Source of the DNA: Polaromonas sp. | Lineage (GTDB): Bacteria; Pseudomonadota; Gammaproteobacteria; Burkholderiales; Burkholderiaceae_C | Length of the DNA: 64,000 bases | Direction: 5' to 3' | NCBI RefSeq assembly: GCF_029945895.1 | Contig: NZ_JAQSDL010000085.1 | Location: 62,001 to 126,000, forward strand | Part shown: one piece after another, positions 42,266-52,635 of the stretch | Position numbering within the stretch: position 1 is the first letter of the stretch | Layout of the letters: each line of letters begins with the position of its first letter | Position numbers and translations under genes: made by a program | The notes under the pieces: generated by a model | Databases searched by the model: none | What the model was told of the DNA's origin: nothing | The model's input: the letters and a program-made list of their open reading frames with translations, nothing else

Positions 42266-42733
42266 ATGCAAAGAAGATTCTTTATTCAAACCGTCGTCAG
42301 CTTCGCCGGCACGACGCTGCTGGCGCCTGCCCTGATGGCGCAAACCCGGCCGCAGGTCGAAGTCTGGAAAGACCCCAACTGCGGTTGCTGCAAGGACTGG
42401 GTGGCCCACATGCAAGCCAACGGTTTTGACGTCAAGGTGCACGACAGCGGCAACAGCGCCGCCCGCAAGCGTCTGGGCGTGCCCGAGAAGCTCGGCTCCT
42501 GCCACACCGCGCTGGTCGGCGGCTATGCCATCGAAGGCCATGTGCCCGCCCGCGAGGTGCATCGTCTGCTGAAAGAACGCCCCGCCGCCCTCGGCCTGTC
42601 GGTGCCCGGCATGCCAGTCGGCTCACCCGGCATGGACGGCGCCATTTACGGCGACCGCAAAGACCCGTATGACGTGGTGCTTTTCAGCCGCAATGGCGGC
42701 AACCGCGTCTATCAAAGTTACAACCGCACCTGA
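42266..42733 (+). CDS. DUF411 metal-binding periplasmic protein
   Basis: A 155-residue exported protein. An N-terminal signal with a twin-arginine-like start (QRRFFIQTVVSFAGTTLLAP) is followed by the DUF411 domain: EVWKDPNCGCCKDWVAHMQA (CGCC), LGSCHTALVGGYAIEGHVPA, and PGMPVGSPGMDGAIYGDR. The cysteine and Met motifs are thought to bind Cu(I). Family members sit in copper-resistance clusters and may act as periplasmic chaperones. A GGAGA site lies 8 bases ahead of the ATG. Confidence 0.9.
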   Translation: MQRRFFIQTVVSFAGTTLLAPALMAQTRPQVEVWKDPNCGCCKDWVAHMQANGFDVKVHDSGNSAARKRLGVPEKLGSCHTALVGGYAIEGHVPAREVHRLLKERPAALGLSVPGMPVGSPGMDGAIYGDRKDPYDVVLFSRNGGNRVYQSYNRT

Positions 42734-42749
42734 ACCGAAAGGATTTCCC

Positions 42750-43034
42750 ATGAAACGTTTTACTACCCTCATCGCCACCCTGCTCACCTCGGCCGCCTTT
42801 GCGCAGGCTGCGCTGCCCACCACCGATGCCGAAGTCCGCAAGGTCGACAAGGATGCCGGCAAGATCACCCTCAAACACGGCGAAATCAAGAACCTGGACA
42901 TGCCGGCCATGAGCATGGTGTTCCAGGTAAAAGACAAAGCCCTGCTCGACAAGGTCAAGGCCGGCGACAAGGTCAGCTTCACGGCGGACAAGGTCAACGG
43001 GGCCTACACTGTTCTGACCCTTGAGCCCAAATAA
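42750..43034 (+). CDS. CusF-like periplasmic copper-binding protein
   Basis: A 94-residue secreted protein with a signal (FTTLIATLLTSAAFAQA) and a CusF/CopK-like five-stranded barrel. By position the copper ligands are H43, M54 and M56, as in E. coli CusF. The residue matching CusF's Trp44 is Met51 (in LDMPAMSMVF), giving a Met-rich site without the cation-pi tryptophan. It is the last gene of the periplasmic copper set; a 121-bp gap follows before the Cus efflux operon. Confidence 0.88.
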   Translation: MKRFTTLIATLLTSAAFAQAALPTTDAEVRKVDKDAGKITLKHGEIKNLDMPAMSMVFQVKDKALLDKVKAGDKVSFTADKVNGAYTVLTLEPK

Positions 43035-43155
43035 GTTGCCAAAGCAGGTTGTGTGATGCGTATCAGTCACAGTGGTGAGCGGCCTTGTCAAGAAGCCGAC
43101 CTTCGCGCTTAAAATCCGCTGTGCCTTTCATCATGACTTCATCCGTCTCACTCCC

Positions 43156-43569
43156 ATGACCTGGAACCGTCGCAAGCGCCTGTTCATCGTGCTTTTCGCA
43201 CTGGTGAACGTGGTGTTCATGCAGCTCGCGATGGCCGCTTACGCTTGTCCGGGTGGTGGAACCACGGAGTCCAGGGTGAACCAGGCCGCCGCCCTGGCGG
43301 CCCACGCGGGCATGCCCTGCGCAGAGTCCTTGGCATTGACGATGGACGATGAGCAACCCAGCCTCTGCGCGGCCCACTGCAAGGCCGACCAGCAAACTGC
43401 CGACAAGTACCAGCTTCCCGCCCTTGCGTTGCTGGCCGCGGTAGCCAGCGACTATCCGGTGATCCGTCTGCTGGCCTTGACGCCGTCGGGTGTGCCCCTG
43501 CAAGCGCCCGTGCCGGCGCGCACCACTGCGCTGTCGGTGGCTGTGCGTCACTGCTGCTTCCGCCTTTAA
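43156..43569 (+). CDS. small secreted Cys-rich protein heading the Cus-type efflux operon
   Basis: A 137-residue protein with a signal peptide (RRKRLFIVLFALVNVVFMQL, cleaved near AMAAYA). The mature region contains Cys in YACPGG, GMPCAES, SLCAAHCKADQ and a C-terminal RHCCFRL, with few charged residues. It is not obviously homologous to the protein at 37403, but it occupies the same position, first in a metal-efflux operon, as CzcI-like and DUF2946-like proteins do. The frame is open to 43072, but the signal peptide starts at 43156. Periplasmic metal binding is a guess. Confidence 0.6.
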   Translation: MTWNRRKRLFIVLFALVNVVFMQLAMAAYACPGGGTTESRVNQAAALAAHAGMPCAESLALTMDDEQPSLCAAHCKADQQTADKYQLPALALLAAVASDYPVIRLLALTPSGVPLQAPVPARTTALSVAVRHCCFRL

Positions 43570-43640
43570 AGCCTTCCGCTTCCTGGTTTTCGCCTGAGCA
43601 CGTGGTGTGCTCCGGCTTGGGTCATGTCGTCGGAGGTTTC

Positions 43641-44996
43641 ATGCTTGCATTTTTTGTGATTCATTGGGCGCGCCCGCTTCGGGAAGCGGCGCTGTCATCC
43701 GTGCTGGTACTTGCCGCACCGCTGCTGTGGGCCACCGGCGCGGCGCCCCCGCCACTGTCCCTGCGGGAAGCGCAGCAACTGGCCGTGCAGCACTCCCGGC
43801 AATTACAGGCCCAGGACGCGCTGTCCCGCTCCGCGCGCGACATGGCGGTGTCGGCTGGCCAGTTGCCCGATCCGGTGCTCAAGCTGGGCGTCGACAACCT
43901 GCCTCTCAGCGGGCCGGCGCAGCTGAGCCTGACGCAGGATTTCATGACCATGCGCCGCATCGGTCTCATGCAAGAGCTGCCGCGCGCGGAAAAACGCCAG
44001 CTCAAGGCCGAACGCTTCGAGCGCGATGCCGAGCGTGCCCAGGCGCAGCGACAGCAAGCCCTCGCCGGCATCCAGCGTGACACCGCCCTGGCATGGCTGG
44101 ACCGTTATTACACGCTGGCCTTGCGCACACTGCTGCTGCAACAACTGGAAGAAACGCGACTGCAGGAGCAAGGCGCCCTCATTGCCTTCCGCGAGGGCAA
44201 AGGTGCGCAGGCCGATGTGTTTGCCGCACGCACCGCCCTGATCGAGATCGAAGACCGGCTCAGCCAGATGGACAGTCAAGCCAGAAATGCCGACCTGATG
44301 CTGATGCGCTGGACCGGCACCCAGACCACCCGTCCGCTCTTGGGAACACCGGACTGGCAGAACACCGTTCTGGAAGGCAAGTTGTCCAAAGAAGAACTCC
44401 GCCAGCATCCGCCGCTGGCGGTGCTGGCTTCGCAAGTGGATGCCGCAGAAACCGAACTCCGGCTGGCCCAGGCCAACACAAAGTCCGACTGGGCACTGGA
44501 AGCCACCTACCTGCAGCGCGGCCCGGCATACGCCAACATGGTTTCCCTCGGCGTTTCCATTCCCTTGCAGTGGGACCAGAAAAATCGCCAGAACCGCGAC
44601 ATTGCGGCCAGGCTGGCACAGCTCGATGAAGCCCGCGCCAATCAGGACGACGCCCTGCAATCGTACGAAGCCGAAGTGCGCACGCTGCTCAACGACTGGC
44701 AGACCAGCAAGGAGCGGGCCAGCCGCTACAGCCACCAGATGGTCCCCGCGGCCAGCCAGCGTTCGGCGGCAGCCCTGAGCAGCTACCGCGTCCGCAAGGG
44801 CGACCTGGACAGCGTGCTGGGAGCACGCCAGGCTGAAATCAACACCCGTCTCCAGGCCCTGACGCTGGAACGTGACACTGCCCGGTTATGGGCACGGCTC
44901 AACTATCTGAGGCCGGACACCGCCATCGACAGCAGCGCTGCCGTCACTACGCCCATAAACCCGAACGCCGCGAAAGCCGCGAAAGGCCAGCCATGA
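43641..44996 (+). CDS. TolC-family outer-membrane component of the Cus-type efflux pump
   Basis: A 451-residue outer-membrane channel. The N-terminal signal region is long (LREAALSSVLVLAAPLLWAT). The body shows the two TolC repeats (LSLREAQQLAVQHSRQLQAQ, DTALAWLDRYYTLALRTLLL, LAQANTKSDWALEATYLQRG, ALSSYRVRKGDLDSVLGARQ). GGAGG lies 5 bases before the ATG at 43641. It is followed, with ATGA overlaps, by the adaptor and the RND pump, making a classical CBA operon for Cu(I)/Ag(I). No lipobox Cys is obvious, unlike E. coli CusC. Confidence 0.9.
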   Translation: MLAFFVIHWARPLREAALSSVLVLAAPLLWATGAAPPPLSLREAQQLAVQHSRQLQAQDALSRSARDMAVSAGQLPDPVLKLGVDNLPLSGPAQLSLTQDFMTMRRIGLMQELPRAEKRQLKAERFERDAERAQAQRQQALAGIQRDTALAWLDRYYTLALRTLLLQQLEETRLQEQGALIAFREGKGAQADVFAARTALIEIEDRLSQMDSQARNADLMLMRWTGTQTTRPLLGTPDWQNTVLEGKLSKEELRQHPPLAVLASQVDAAETELRLAQANTKSDWALEATYLQRGPAYANMVSLGVSIPLQWDQKNRQNRDIAARLAQLDEARANQDDALQSYEAEVRTLLNDWQTSKERASRYSHQMVPAASQRSAAALSSYRVRKGDLDSVLGARQAEINTRLQALTLERDTARLWARLNYLRPDTAIDSSAAVTTPINPNAAKAAKGQP

Positions 44997-46606
44997 CCAC
45001 CAGAAAAACCCTCATCGCATCGCTGGCTATCGCATTGACCGTGCTGGCCGGTGGTTATGGCCTGTATGCGCTCGGCATGAAACGGGGCATGGCTGCACCT
45101 GGGCACACGGCCAGCGCTGCAGCTGATGCACCACCTCCCCTGCCTGCGGACCCGCAAAGCCTGGACGGCGAGCAGGCCACCCGCCGGCACATCGGCGCCG
45201 GCATTCAGGCGGGCGATATCGACCCGGCCAGTGGCCGCAAAGTCCTTTACTACCACGACCCCATGGTGCCGGGAAACCGCTTTGACAAACCCGCCAAGTC
45301 CCCCTTCATGGACATGATGCTGGTGCCCGTTTTTGCCGGCGGAGACAGCGATCAGGGCAAAGTCAGCGTGAGCCCCCGTATCCAGCAAAACCTGGGAGTA
45401 CGCATCGCACCGGTGACAGAAGGCACGCTCTCGCCCGAACTGGCTGCGGTCGGCAGCATCGCCTTCAACGAACGCGACCAGGTCACGGTGCAGGCCCGCG
45501 CCACCGCGTATGTGGAACGCCTGCATGTGCGCGCCACGCTGGACAAGGTCACCCGCGGCCAGCCGCTGGCGGAGCTTCATGTTCCCGACTGGGTGGCCGC
45601 GCAGGAGGAATTCCTGGCGGTGCGCCGCATGCAGGGCTCCCAACTGACGGAGCTGGTTGATGGCGCGCGCCAGCGCATGCGCCAGGTCGGCATGAGTGAG
45701 GCGCAAATTGCCGTTGTGGAAACGAGCGGCCGACCCAGCGCGCGCATCACGCTGTTTGCGCCCATTGCAGGTGTGGTCACGGAGCTGGCGGCACGCGAGG
45801 GCATGGCAGTGATGGCGGGTGCGACGCTGTTCCGCATCAATGGCCTGTCCACCGTCTGGGCGAATGCCGAGGTTCCGGAGAGCCGGGCGGCCTTGCTGCG
45901 CCCAGGCGCAAAGGTGGAAGCCAGAAGCCCGGCCGTGCCGGGAGAAGTATTCAAAGGGAAGGTCCAGGCGCTCCTGCCGCAGGTCAGTGCGGACACCCGC
46001 ACGCTCAAGGCCCGGCTGGAACTGGCCAACCCCGGCAACCGCCTGGTACCCGGCATGTTTGTGCAGATGCAGTTCATGGACACGCGTGCCGGCAAGGTCT
46101 TGCTGGTTCCCACCGAAGCGGTGATCCAGACCGGCCAGCGCAGCGTGGTCATGCTGGCAGAAAAGGAAGGCCGGTTCCGTCCGGTGGAAGTGGGAACAGG
46201 TATGGAAAGCGGCGGGCAAACCGAAATCACGCGCGGACTGCAGGCCGGCCAGCAGGTGGTGGTGTCGTCGCAGTTCCTGATCGATTCTGAAGCCAGCCTC
46301 AAAGGCGTGGAAGCCCGGCTCAATGACCCTGCCAGGGCCGCTGCCGCCAGCAGCGCGCCTCGTCATCAGGGGGAAGGCAACGTTGACGCGCTTGCACCGG
46401 ATGCCGTGACCCTGACGCACGGCCCGATTGCTTCCCTGAAATGGGGAGCCATGACGATGGAATTCAAACCGCCACAGGCGGGAGCTCCGCGTAACGTGAA
46501 GCCAGGCGACCGCGTGGCGTTCGAGTTCTACATGGATGACGAAGGCATGGCGCAATTGACGGGAATCAGCCCGCTGGCTACACCGGCAGCACGGAGCAAA
46601 CCATGA
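44993..46606 (+). CDS. cusB: Cus-type membrane-fusion adaptor with C-terminal CusF domain
   Basis: A 537-residue periplasmic adaptor. Residues 1-30 form the membrane anchor. Residues 85-113 form a heavy-metal-binding segment ([20 protein letters not shown], then [10 protein letters not shown]). Residues 125-440 are the barrel-sandwich, helical-hairpin and beta-barrel adaptor body. Residues 465-525 are a fused CusF domain. Its copper ligands H476, W484, M487 and M489 have exactly the spacing of E. coli CusF (H36, W44, M47, M49). Fusing the chaperone to the adaptor would deliver Cu(I)/Ag(I) to the pump. ATGA overlaps join it to both neighbours. Confidence 0.92.
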   Translation: MTTRKTLIASLAIALTVLAGGYGLYALGMKRGMAAPGHTASAAADAPPPLPADPQSLDGEQATRRHIGAGIQAGDIDPASGRKVLYYHDPMVPGNRFDKPAKSPFMDMMLVPVFAGGDSDQGKVSVSPRIQQNLGVRIAPVTEGTLSPELAAVGSIAFNERDQVTVQARATAYVERLHVRATLDKVTRGQPLAELHVPDWVAAQEEFLAVRRMQGSQLTELVDGARQRMRQVGMSEAQIAVVETSGRPSARITLFAPIAGVVTELAAREGMAVMAGATLFRINGLSTVWANAEVPESRAALLRPGAKVEARSPAVPGEVFKGKVQALLPQVSADTRTLKARLELANPGNRLVPGMFVQMQFMDTRAGKVLLVPTEAVIQTGQRSVVMLAEKEGRFRPVEVGTGMESGGQTEITRGLQAGQQVVVSSQFLIDSEASLKGVEARLNDPARAAAASSAPRHQGEGNVDALAPDAVTLTHGPIASLKWGAMTMEFKPPQAGAPRNVKPGDRVAFEFYMDDEGMAQLTGISPLATPAARSKP

Positions 46607-49600
46607 TTGCCGGCCTGATCCGCTGGTCCATCGTCAACCGCTTCCTGGTCCTGCTGGCCACGCTGATCATCAGCGCCTGGGGCGTGTACGCTGTGCTGAA
46701 AACGCCGCTGGACGCACTCCCCGACCTGTCCGATGTGCAGGTGATCATCCGCACCAGCTACCCCGGCCAGGCACCGCGCATTGTGGAAAACCAGGTCACC
46801 TACCCGCTGACGACCACCATGCTCTCGGTGCCGGGAGCCAAAACGGTACGCGGCTACTCCTTCTTCGGTGACTCCTTTGTCTATGTGCTGTTTGAGGACG
46901 GTACAGACCTCTACTGGGCGCGTTCGCGCGTCCTGGAGTACCTGAACCAGGTGCAGTCGCGCCTGCCGGCCGGCGCCAAAACCTCGCTCGGCCCCGATGC
47001 AACCGGTGTCGGCTGGATCTACCAGTACGCCCTGGTCGACCGCAGCGGCACGCAGGACGCCTCGCAGCTGCGCGCGCTGCAGGACTGGTTCCTGAAATAC
47101 GAACTCAAGACAGTGCCCAACGTGGCCGAGGTCGCCTCGGTAGGCGGCATGGTGCGGCAATACCAGATCGTGCTGGACCCGGACAAGTTGGCGGCCTACC
47201 GTCTGCCGCACACGCGGGTGCTGGAGGCCATGCAGAAGGCCAACCAGGAAAGTGGCGGCTCGGTGCTGGAACTCGGGGAAGCCGAATACATGGTGCGCGC
47301 TTCAGGCTATTTGCAGACGCTGGACGATTTCCGCAAGGTGCCGCTGATGACCACCGAGGCGGGCATCTCAGTCAGGCTGGGTGACGTGGCGCGCATCCAG
47401 CTGGGTCCCGAGATGCGGCGCGGCATTGGCGAGCTGGACGGCGAAGGCGAGGCGACCGGCGGCGTGATCGTGATGCGTTCCGGCAAGAATGCGCTGGAAA
47501 CCATCGCAGCGGTCAAGGCCAAGCTGCAGCAGCTCCAGACGAGCCTGCCCCGGGGCGTTGAAATTGTTCCTGTCTACGACCGTTCAGGCCTGATCGAACG
47601 GGCCATCGACAACCTGGGCTTCAAACTGCTGGAAGAGTTTGCCGTGGTGGCCCTGGTCTGCCTGGTCTTCCTGTTCCACCTGCGTTCGGCGCTGGTGGCC
47701 ATTGTCTCGCTGCCGCTGGGCATTCTCGCGGCCTTCATCGTCATGCACTACCAGGGCGTCAACGCCAACATCATGTCCCTGGGCGGTATTGCAATTGCCA
47801 TCGGGGCCATGGTCGATGCGGCGGTGGTGATGATAGAAAACGCGCACCGGCACCTGGAGCAATGGACGCACGACCATCCTGACGGCAGGCTTGCCGGGGA
47901 TGCGCGCTGGAAGGTGATTGGCGACTCTGCGGCAGAAGTCGGGCCCGCCCTGTTTTTCTCGCTACTCATCATCACGCTGTCCTTCATCCCGGTGTTCACA
48001 CTGGAAGCACAGGAGGGGCGGCTGTTCTCGCCGCTGGCATTTACCAAGACCTACGCGATGGCGGCTGCAGCCGGCCTGTCCGTGACCCTGATTCCGGTGC
48101 TGATGGGCTACCTGATCCGCGGCCACATCCCGGGTGAAAAGGCCAATCCGCTGAACCGCCTGCTGATCAGGCTTTATGAGCCGCTGCTCGACCTTGTGCT
48201 GCGCTGGCCCAAACTCACCCTCGGTGCCGCGGCGCTGCTGCTGGGACTGAGTCTGTGGCCGCTGCAACACATAGGCGGCGAATTCATGCCGCGACTGGAC
48301 GAGGGCGACCTGCTCTACATGCCGTCGGCACTGCCGGGCCTGTCCGCAGGCAAGGCGGCCGAGCTGCTGCAGCAGACCGACCGCCTGATCAAGACCGTGC
48401 CCGAGGTGCTCAGCGTCTATGGCAAGGCCGGGCGTGCAGAGACCGCCACCGACCCGGCGCCCATGGAAATGTTTGAAACCACCATCCAGTTCAAGCCGCG
48501 CGGCGAGTGGCGCCCGGGCATGACGCAGGACAAGCTCGTTGAGGAACTGGACCGCATTGTGAAGGTGCCGGGGCTGGCCAATATCTGGGTTCCCCCCATC
48601 CGCAACCGCATTGACATGCTGGCCACCGGCATCAAAAGCCCGGTGGGGGTGAAGGTCGCTGGCGCCGACCTGGCCACCATCGACCGGGCAACCGGCGAGA
48701 TCGAGCGGATCCTGAAAGGCGTTCCCGGGGTGAGCAGCGCACTGGCCGAGCGGCTCACCGGTGGACGCTATGTCGATGTCAACATCCGGCGCGACGATGC
48801 CGCCCGCTACGGCATGAACGTCGCCGACGTGCAATCGGTCATCTCGACGGCCGTGGGCGGCGAAAACCTGGGTGGAAGCGGTGGCGAGGTGGTGTTGGGG
48901 CTGCAGCGCTTTCCGATCAATGTGCGCTATCCGCGTGAAATCCGCGACTCCCTGGAAAAGCTGCGCAGCCTGCCCATCGTCAATGAACGCGGCGCGCGGC
49001 TGGTGCTCTCCGATGTGGCCGATATTCGCATCACCGACGGGCCACCCATGCTGCGCAGCGAAAACGCGCGGCTGTCGGGATGGGTTTATGTGGACATTCG
49101 CGGCCGCGACCTCCGCTCGGCGGTCAGGGACATGCAGGCGGCCGTGGCAGCGCAGGTTTCTTTGCCGCCGGGCTACTCGATTTCGTGGTCCGGGCAGTTC
49201 GAATTCCTGGAGCGGGCAACTGCACGCCTGCAGGTGGTCGTTCCCTTCACGCTGTTGATCATCTTTGTGCTTCTGTACCTGACCTTCAGGCGCTTTGACG
49301 ATGCCTTCCTGATCATGACCACCCTGCCCTTTGCACTGATAGGCGGCATCTGGCTGCTTTATCTGCTGGACTACAACCTGTCGGTGGCCGGCGCGGTGGG
49401 TTTTATCGCGCTGGCGGGCGTTTCGGCAGAGTTCGGCGTCATCATGCTGCTCTACCTGAAACAGGCCTGGGACAGGCGCACGGCAGAAGGGAACACTTCC
49501 ACCAGCGATCTGGTCGAAGCGATCCACGAGGGCGCGGTGCTCAGGGTACGGCCCAAGGCCATGACCGTGGCGGTGATTCTGGGCGGCCTGTTTCCCATCA

Positions 49601-49764
49601 TGTGGGGAGCAGGGACGGGTTCGGAGGTCATGCAGCGCATCGCCGCACCCATGGTAGGCGGGATGATCACCGCTCCCCTGCTGTCCATGTTTGTCCTGCC
49701 GGCCGCGTATCTGCTGATCCGGCGCAGGCACTGTACAGCCGAAAGCCGGCCGGCTGCCGGATGA
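46603..49764 (+). CDS. cusA: Cus-type heavy-metal RND efflux pump
   Basis: A 1053-residue inner-membrane RND pump with twelve helices and two large periplasmic loops. It clearly matches the Cu(I)/Ag(I) HME-RND subgroup. The helix-4 proton relay is in [15 protein letters not shown]. The methionine copper relay positions of CusA can be recognised in [33 protein letters not shown] and [11 protein letters not shown]. Driven by the proton gradient, it exports Cu(I)/Ag(I) through the adaptor and TolC-like channel encoded upstream. The start overlaps the adaptor stop by ATGA. Confidence 0.95.
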   Translation: MIAGLIRWSIVNRFLVLLATLIISAWGVYAVLKTPLDALPDLSDVQVIIRTSYPGQAPRIVENQVTYPLTTTMLSVPGAKTVRGYSFFGDSFVYVLFEDGTDLYWARSRVLEYLNQVQSRLPAGAKTSLGPDATGVGWIYQYALVDRSGTQDASQLRALQDWFLKYELKTVPNVAEVASVGGMVRQYQIVLDPDKLAAYRLPHTRVLEAMQKANQESGGSVLELGEAEYMVRASGYLQTLDDFRKVPLMTTEAGISVRLGDVARIQLGPEMRRGIGELDGEGEATGGVIVMRSGKNALETIAAVKAKLQQLQTSLPRGVEIVPVYDRSGLIERAIDNLGFKLLEEFAVVALVCLVFLFHLRSALVAIVSLPLGILAAFIVMHYQGVNANIMSLGGIAIAIGAMVDAAVVMIENAHRHLEQWTHDHPDGRLAGDARWKVIGDSAAEVGPALFFSLLIITLSFIPVFTLEAQEGRLFSPLAFTKTYAMAAAAGLSVTLIPVLMGYLIRGHIPGEKANPLNRLLIRLYEPLLDLVLRWPKLTLGAAALLLGLSLWPLQHIGGEFMPRLDEGDLLYMPSALPGLSAGKAAELLQQTDRLIKTVPEVLSVYGKAGRAETATDPAPMEMFETTIQFKPRGEWRPGMTQDKLVEELDRIVKVPGLANIWVPPIRNRIDMLATGIKSPVGVKVAGADLATIDRATGEIERILKGVPGVSSALAERLTGGRYVDVNIRRDDAARYGMNVADVQSVISTAVGGENLGGSGGEVVLGLQRFPINVRYPREIRDSLEKLRSLPIVNERGARLVLSDVADIRITDGPPMLRSENARLSGWVYVDIRGRDLRSAVRDMQAAVAAQVSLPPGYSISWSGQFEFLERATARLQVVVPFTLLIIFVLLYLTFRRFDDAFLIMTTLPFALIGGIWLLYLLDYNLSVAGAVGFIALAGVSAEFGVIMLLYLKQAWDRRTAEGNTSTSDLVEAIHEGAVLRVRPKAMTVAVILGGLFPIMWGAGTGSEVMQRIAAPMVGGMITAPLLSMFVLPAAYLLIRRRHCTAESRPAAG

Positions 49765-49785
49765 GGGTCGCTGGCCGCGGTGCAA

Positions 49786-49818
49786 GGCGGCAGGGCGGCA
49801 GGGCGGCGTTAGCGCCGC
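49786..49818. repeat. short GC-rich tandem repeat and hairpin after cusA
   Basis: GGCGGCAG occurs at 49786-49793 and 49794-49801, with a third partial unit at 49802-49807. It overlaps a perfect 6-bp hairpin, GCGGCG/CGCCGC (49803-49818, loop TTAG). No T-tract follows, so a hairpin-only or rho-dependent end is as likely as an intrinsic terminator. Confidence 0.5.
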
Positions 49819-49935
49819 AATGGCACCGGGCTTGATCTAACGCAAGCGGCCGGGCATGGCGCGCCCTGAAGCGGCGGGGCGTGGCCGGTTTGAATGGCTT
49901 TTCCGTTACGCTGACAGGAACAACCATTCCTGCCC

Positions 49936-52635
49936 ATGACCGCCAAGACCCTCTCCTCACACAGCGGGCCTGCGCCCGCTTCACCGCTGTGGCATGCGAT
50001 GCCCGCTGGCGAGGTCCTGACCCGGCTGGGCTGCGATCCCGCTGTGGGGCTCAGCGCCGCAGAGGTCACGCAAAGACGCGCCCGCGACGGCGCCAACGCC
50101 CTGCCCGAAACGCAGCGCCGCTCCATGCTGTCCGTGTTCGCGCGCCAGTTCAAGAGTCCGCTGATCTACATCCTGTTCGCCGCCGCGATACTGGCCATCG
50201 CCATGGCGCATTACGGCGACGCGGTGGTCATCCTGGCCGTGGTGCTGGTCAATGCCGTGGTGGGCACCTTCCAGGAGGGCCGCGCCGAACGTTCGATGGC
50301 CTCGCTGCGCCGGCTGGCGGCACTGCGGGTGCGGGTGCTGCGCGACGGGCAGGAGGCCATGATCGAAGCGCGCGAGCTGGTGCCTGGCGACGTGCTGCTG
50401 CTGGCGGCCGGTGATGCGATTGGTGCCGATGCCCGCCTGGTTGAGGAAGCCCAGTTGCAGGTTGCCGAGGCCGCCCTGACCGGCGAATCGGTGCCGGTCA
50501 GCAAGAAGGTCGCGCCGTTGTCGGATTCCACCGGTCTGGCGGACCGCCACAACATGCTGTTTTCCGGCACTTACGCGACAGCCGGCCGGGCGCGCGCGGT
50601 GGTCGTGGCCATCGGCAGCCACACCGAAGTCGGCCGCATCGCCGGGCTGACCGAAGCCGCCGCGGACCCGAAAACGCCGCTGGAACAACGCATCGAACAG
50701 TTCGGCCGCTGGCTGGTCGTCGCCGCACTCGTGCTGTTTGTCGCGGTGGTCGCGCTCGGAATGTTCCGGAATCTGCCGCTGGCCGATGTACTGATGGTGG
50801 CCATCAGCCAGATGGTGTCCATGGTGCCCGAAGGTCTGCCTGTGGCCATGACCATCGCCCTGGCCGTCGGCATGCAGCGCATGGCGGGGCGCGGCGCCAT
50901 CATCCGCCGCCTGTCGGCTGTGGAAACCCTCGGATCGACGACCGTGATCTGCACCGACAAGACCGGCACCCTGACGCGCAACGAAATGACGGTCAGCGCG
51001 CTGTGGCTGCCCGGCGGGCAGGAAGTGTCCGTCAGCGGCACGGGTTATGCACCGGAGGGAAAGTTAAGCTCCAATGATGCCGCCCTGCTGCCGTTGCTGC
51101 AGGCTGCCGCGTTGTGCAACGACGCGCAGCTGCTGCCCCCCGAGGAAGCGCGTACGCAATGGTCGGTGCTGGGCGACCCGACCGAAGGCGCACTCAAGGT
51201 GCTGGCGGCCAAGGCAGGTATCGCTCTGGAAAAACTTGCTCGGGATGCGCCGCGCGAGGCCGAACTGCCCTTCGACGCGGATACCAAAATGATGGCCACA
51301 CGCCACCGCTTTGCCGGTGCGCCGCGCCGTGTGTTCATCAAGGGGGCGCCCGAGGTGCTGCTGCACCTGTGCGCGGCCGACGGAACGGCGGTGATTCACG
51401 CGGCCCGTACGGCCGCCGACGCCATGGCCGCGCGCGCGCTGCGGGTGCTGGCCTTTGCCGTGGTGGAAGACGATGTGCTGGACCCGGACGCCGGTTTTGA
51501 CGCGCTGGCCGGTCGCGCCCGCCTGCTCGGCCTGGCCGGCCAGATCGACCCGCCGCGCGAGGAGGTCAAGACCGCCGTTGCCGAATGCCGTGCGGCCGGC
51601 ATCCGGCCCGTCATGGTCACCGGTGACCACAAACTCACTGGCCTGGCGATTGCCCGCGAACTCGGCATTGCGCGTGACGGGGACCGGGCCGTGGACGGCA
51701 CCGAACTCGAATACATGAACGAGGCGGACCTGCGCGACGGGCTGGCCCGCATTTCCGTCTTTGCCCGTGTCCATCCGGCGCAAAAGCTGCGCATCGTCGA
51801 AGCCCTGCAGGCCAACGGCGAGGTGGTGGCGATGACCGGCGACGGCGTCAACGACGCACCGGCGCTGGCGCGCGCCGATGTCGGTGTGGCCATGGGCATC
51901 ACCGGCACCGAAGTGGCCAAAAGCGCGGCCAAGATCATCATCACCGACGACAACTTCGCCACCATTGTCGCGGCGGTTGAGCAGGGACGCGTGGTTTACG
52001 GCAACCTGAAAAAGGTCATCCTCTACCTGTTCGCCACCTCGATCGACGAGGTCGTGGTGCTGCTGCTGGCTTTGCTGGCCGGCTACCCGCTGCCGCTGGC
52101 GGCGGTGCAGATCCTGTGGATCAACATCGTGACCGAGGGCACCCTGACCGTGAATCTGGTGATGGACCCGGCTGACGGCGACGAGATGAAACGCACGCCC
52201 GTGCCGCGCAACGACCGGCTGTTGGACCGCACCATGCTGGGCCGGGTGCTGCTGATGTCGGCCACGGCCGTGCTGGTCACTTTCGGCTGGTTTGTCTGGC
52301 GCCTCGAGCAGGGCTTGCCCATGGATCTGGTACGTACCGAAACCTTCACCGTGCTGGCCATGTGCCAGTGGTTCAACGTGCTCAACTGCCAGTCGGCCAC
52401 CCGCTCGGCGTTGCGGCTGGGGCTGCTGAAAAACCCCTGGCTGCTCGGCGGCCTGGCCCTGAGCATCGCGCTGCAGGTGCTGGTGCTCTATGCCCCGTTC
52501 ATGAACACGCTGTTCTACACGGTGCCGCTGGCGCCCGCCTCGCTGCTGCCCTTGTTGTTGCTGGCCAGCAGCGTGTTGTGGGCGGAAGAGCTGCGCAAGC
52601 TCCTCGTGCGCCTGCGCCAGAAGCGGGCTGCATGA
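49936..52635 (+). CDS. cation-transporting P-type ATPase (P2-type, Ca2+/Mg2+ class)
   Basis: An 899-residue P-type ATPase with about ten helices. Visible elements are the actuator TGES motif (EAALTGESVPVSKK), helix 4 VSMVPEGLPVAMTIALA with the PEGLP ion-binding motif of P2 pumps, the phosphorylated Asp341 in ICTDKTGTLTRNEMT, KGAPEVLLHL for nucleotide binding, and the hinge MTGDGVNDAPALARAD. There is no heavy-metal CPx motif or HMA domain, so it is not CopA-like; Ca2+, Mn2+ or Mg2+ is likely. It is coupled to a Ca2+/Na+ exchanger gene by an ATGA overlap, which supports Ca2+ handling. Confidence 0.9.
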   Translation: MTAKTLSSHSGPAPASPLWHAMPAGEVLTRLGCDPAVGLSAAEVTQRRARDGANALPETQRRSMLSVFARQFKSPLIYILFAAAILAIAMAHYGDAVVILAVVLVNAVVGTFQEGRAERSMASLRRLAALRVRVLRDGQEAMIEARELVPGDVLLLAAGDAIGADARLVEEAQLQVAEAALTGESVPVSKKVAPLSDSTGLADRHNMLFSGTYATAGRARAVVVAIGSHTEVGRIAGLTEAAADPKTPLEQRIEQFGRWLVVAALVLFVAVVALGMFRNLPLADVLMVAISQMVSMVPEGLPVAMTIALAVGMQRMAGRGAIIRRLSAVETLGSTTVICTDKTGTLTRNEMTVSALWLPGGQEVSVSGTGYAPEGKLSSNDAALLPLLQAAALCNDAQLLPPEEARTQWSVLGDPTEGALKVLAAKAGIALEKLARDAPREAELPFDADTKMMATRHRFAGAPRRVFIKGAPEVLLHLCAADGTAVIHAARTAADAMAARALRVLAFAVVEDDVLDPDAGFDALAGRARLLGLAGQIDPPREEVKTAVAECRAAGIRPVMVTGDHKLTGLAIARELGIARDGDRAVDGTELEYMNEADLRDGLARISVFARVHPAQKLRIVEALQANGEVVAMTGDGVNDAPALARADVGVAMGITGTEVAKSAAKIIITDDNFATIVAAVEQGRVVYGNLKKVILYLFATSIDEVVVLLLALLAGYPLPLAAVQILWINIVTEGTLTVNLVMDPADGDEMKRTPVPRNDRLLDRTMLGRVLLMSATAVLVTFGWFVWRLEQGLPMDLVRTETFTVLAMCQWFNVLNCQSATRSALRLGLLKNPWLLGGLALSIALQVLVLYAPFMNTLFYTVPLAPASLLPLLLLASSVLWAEELRKLLVRLRQKRAA

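Noticed and set aside
47962..49785. 607-codon open frame antisense to cusA
   Set aside because: cusA shows full-length similarity to Cus-type pumps; the antisense frame is His/Gln-rich with no domain.
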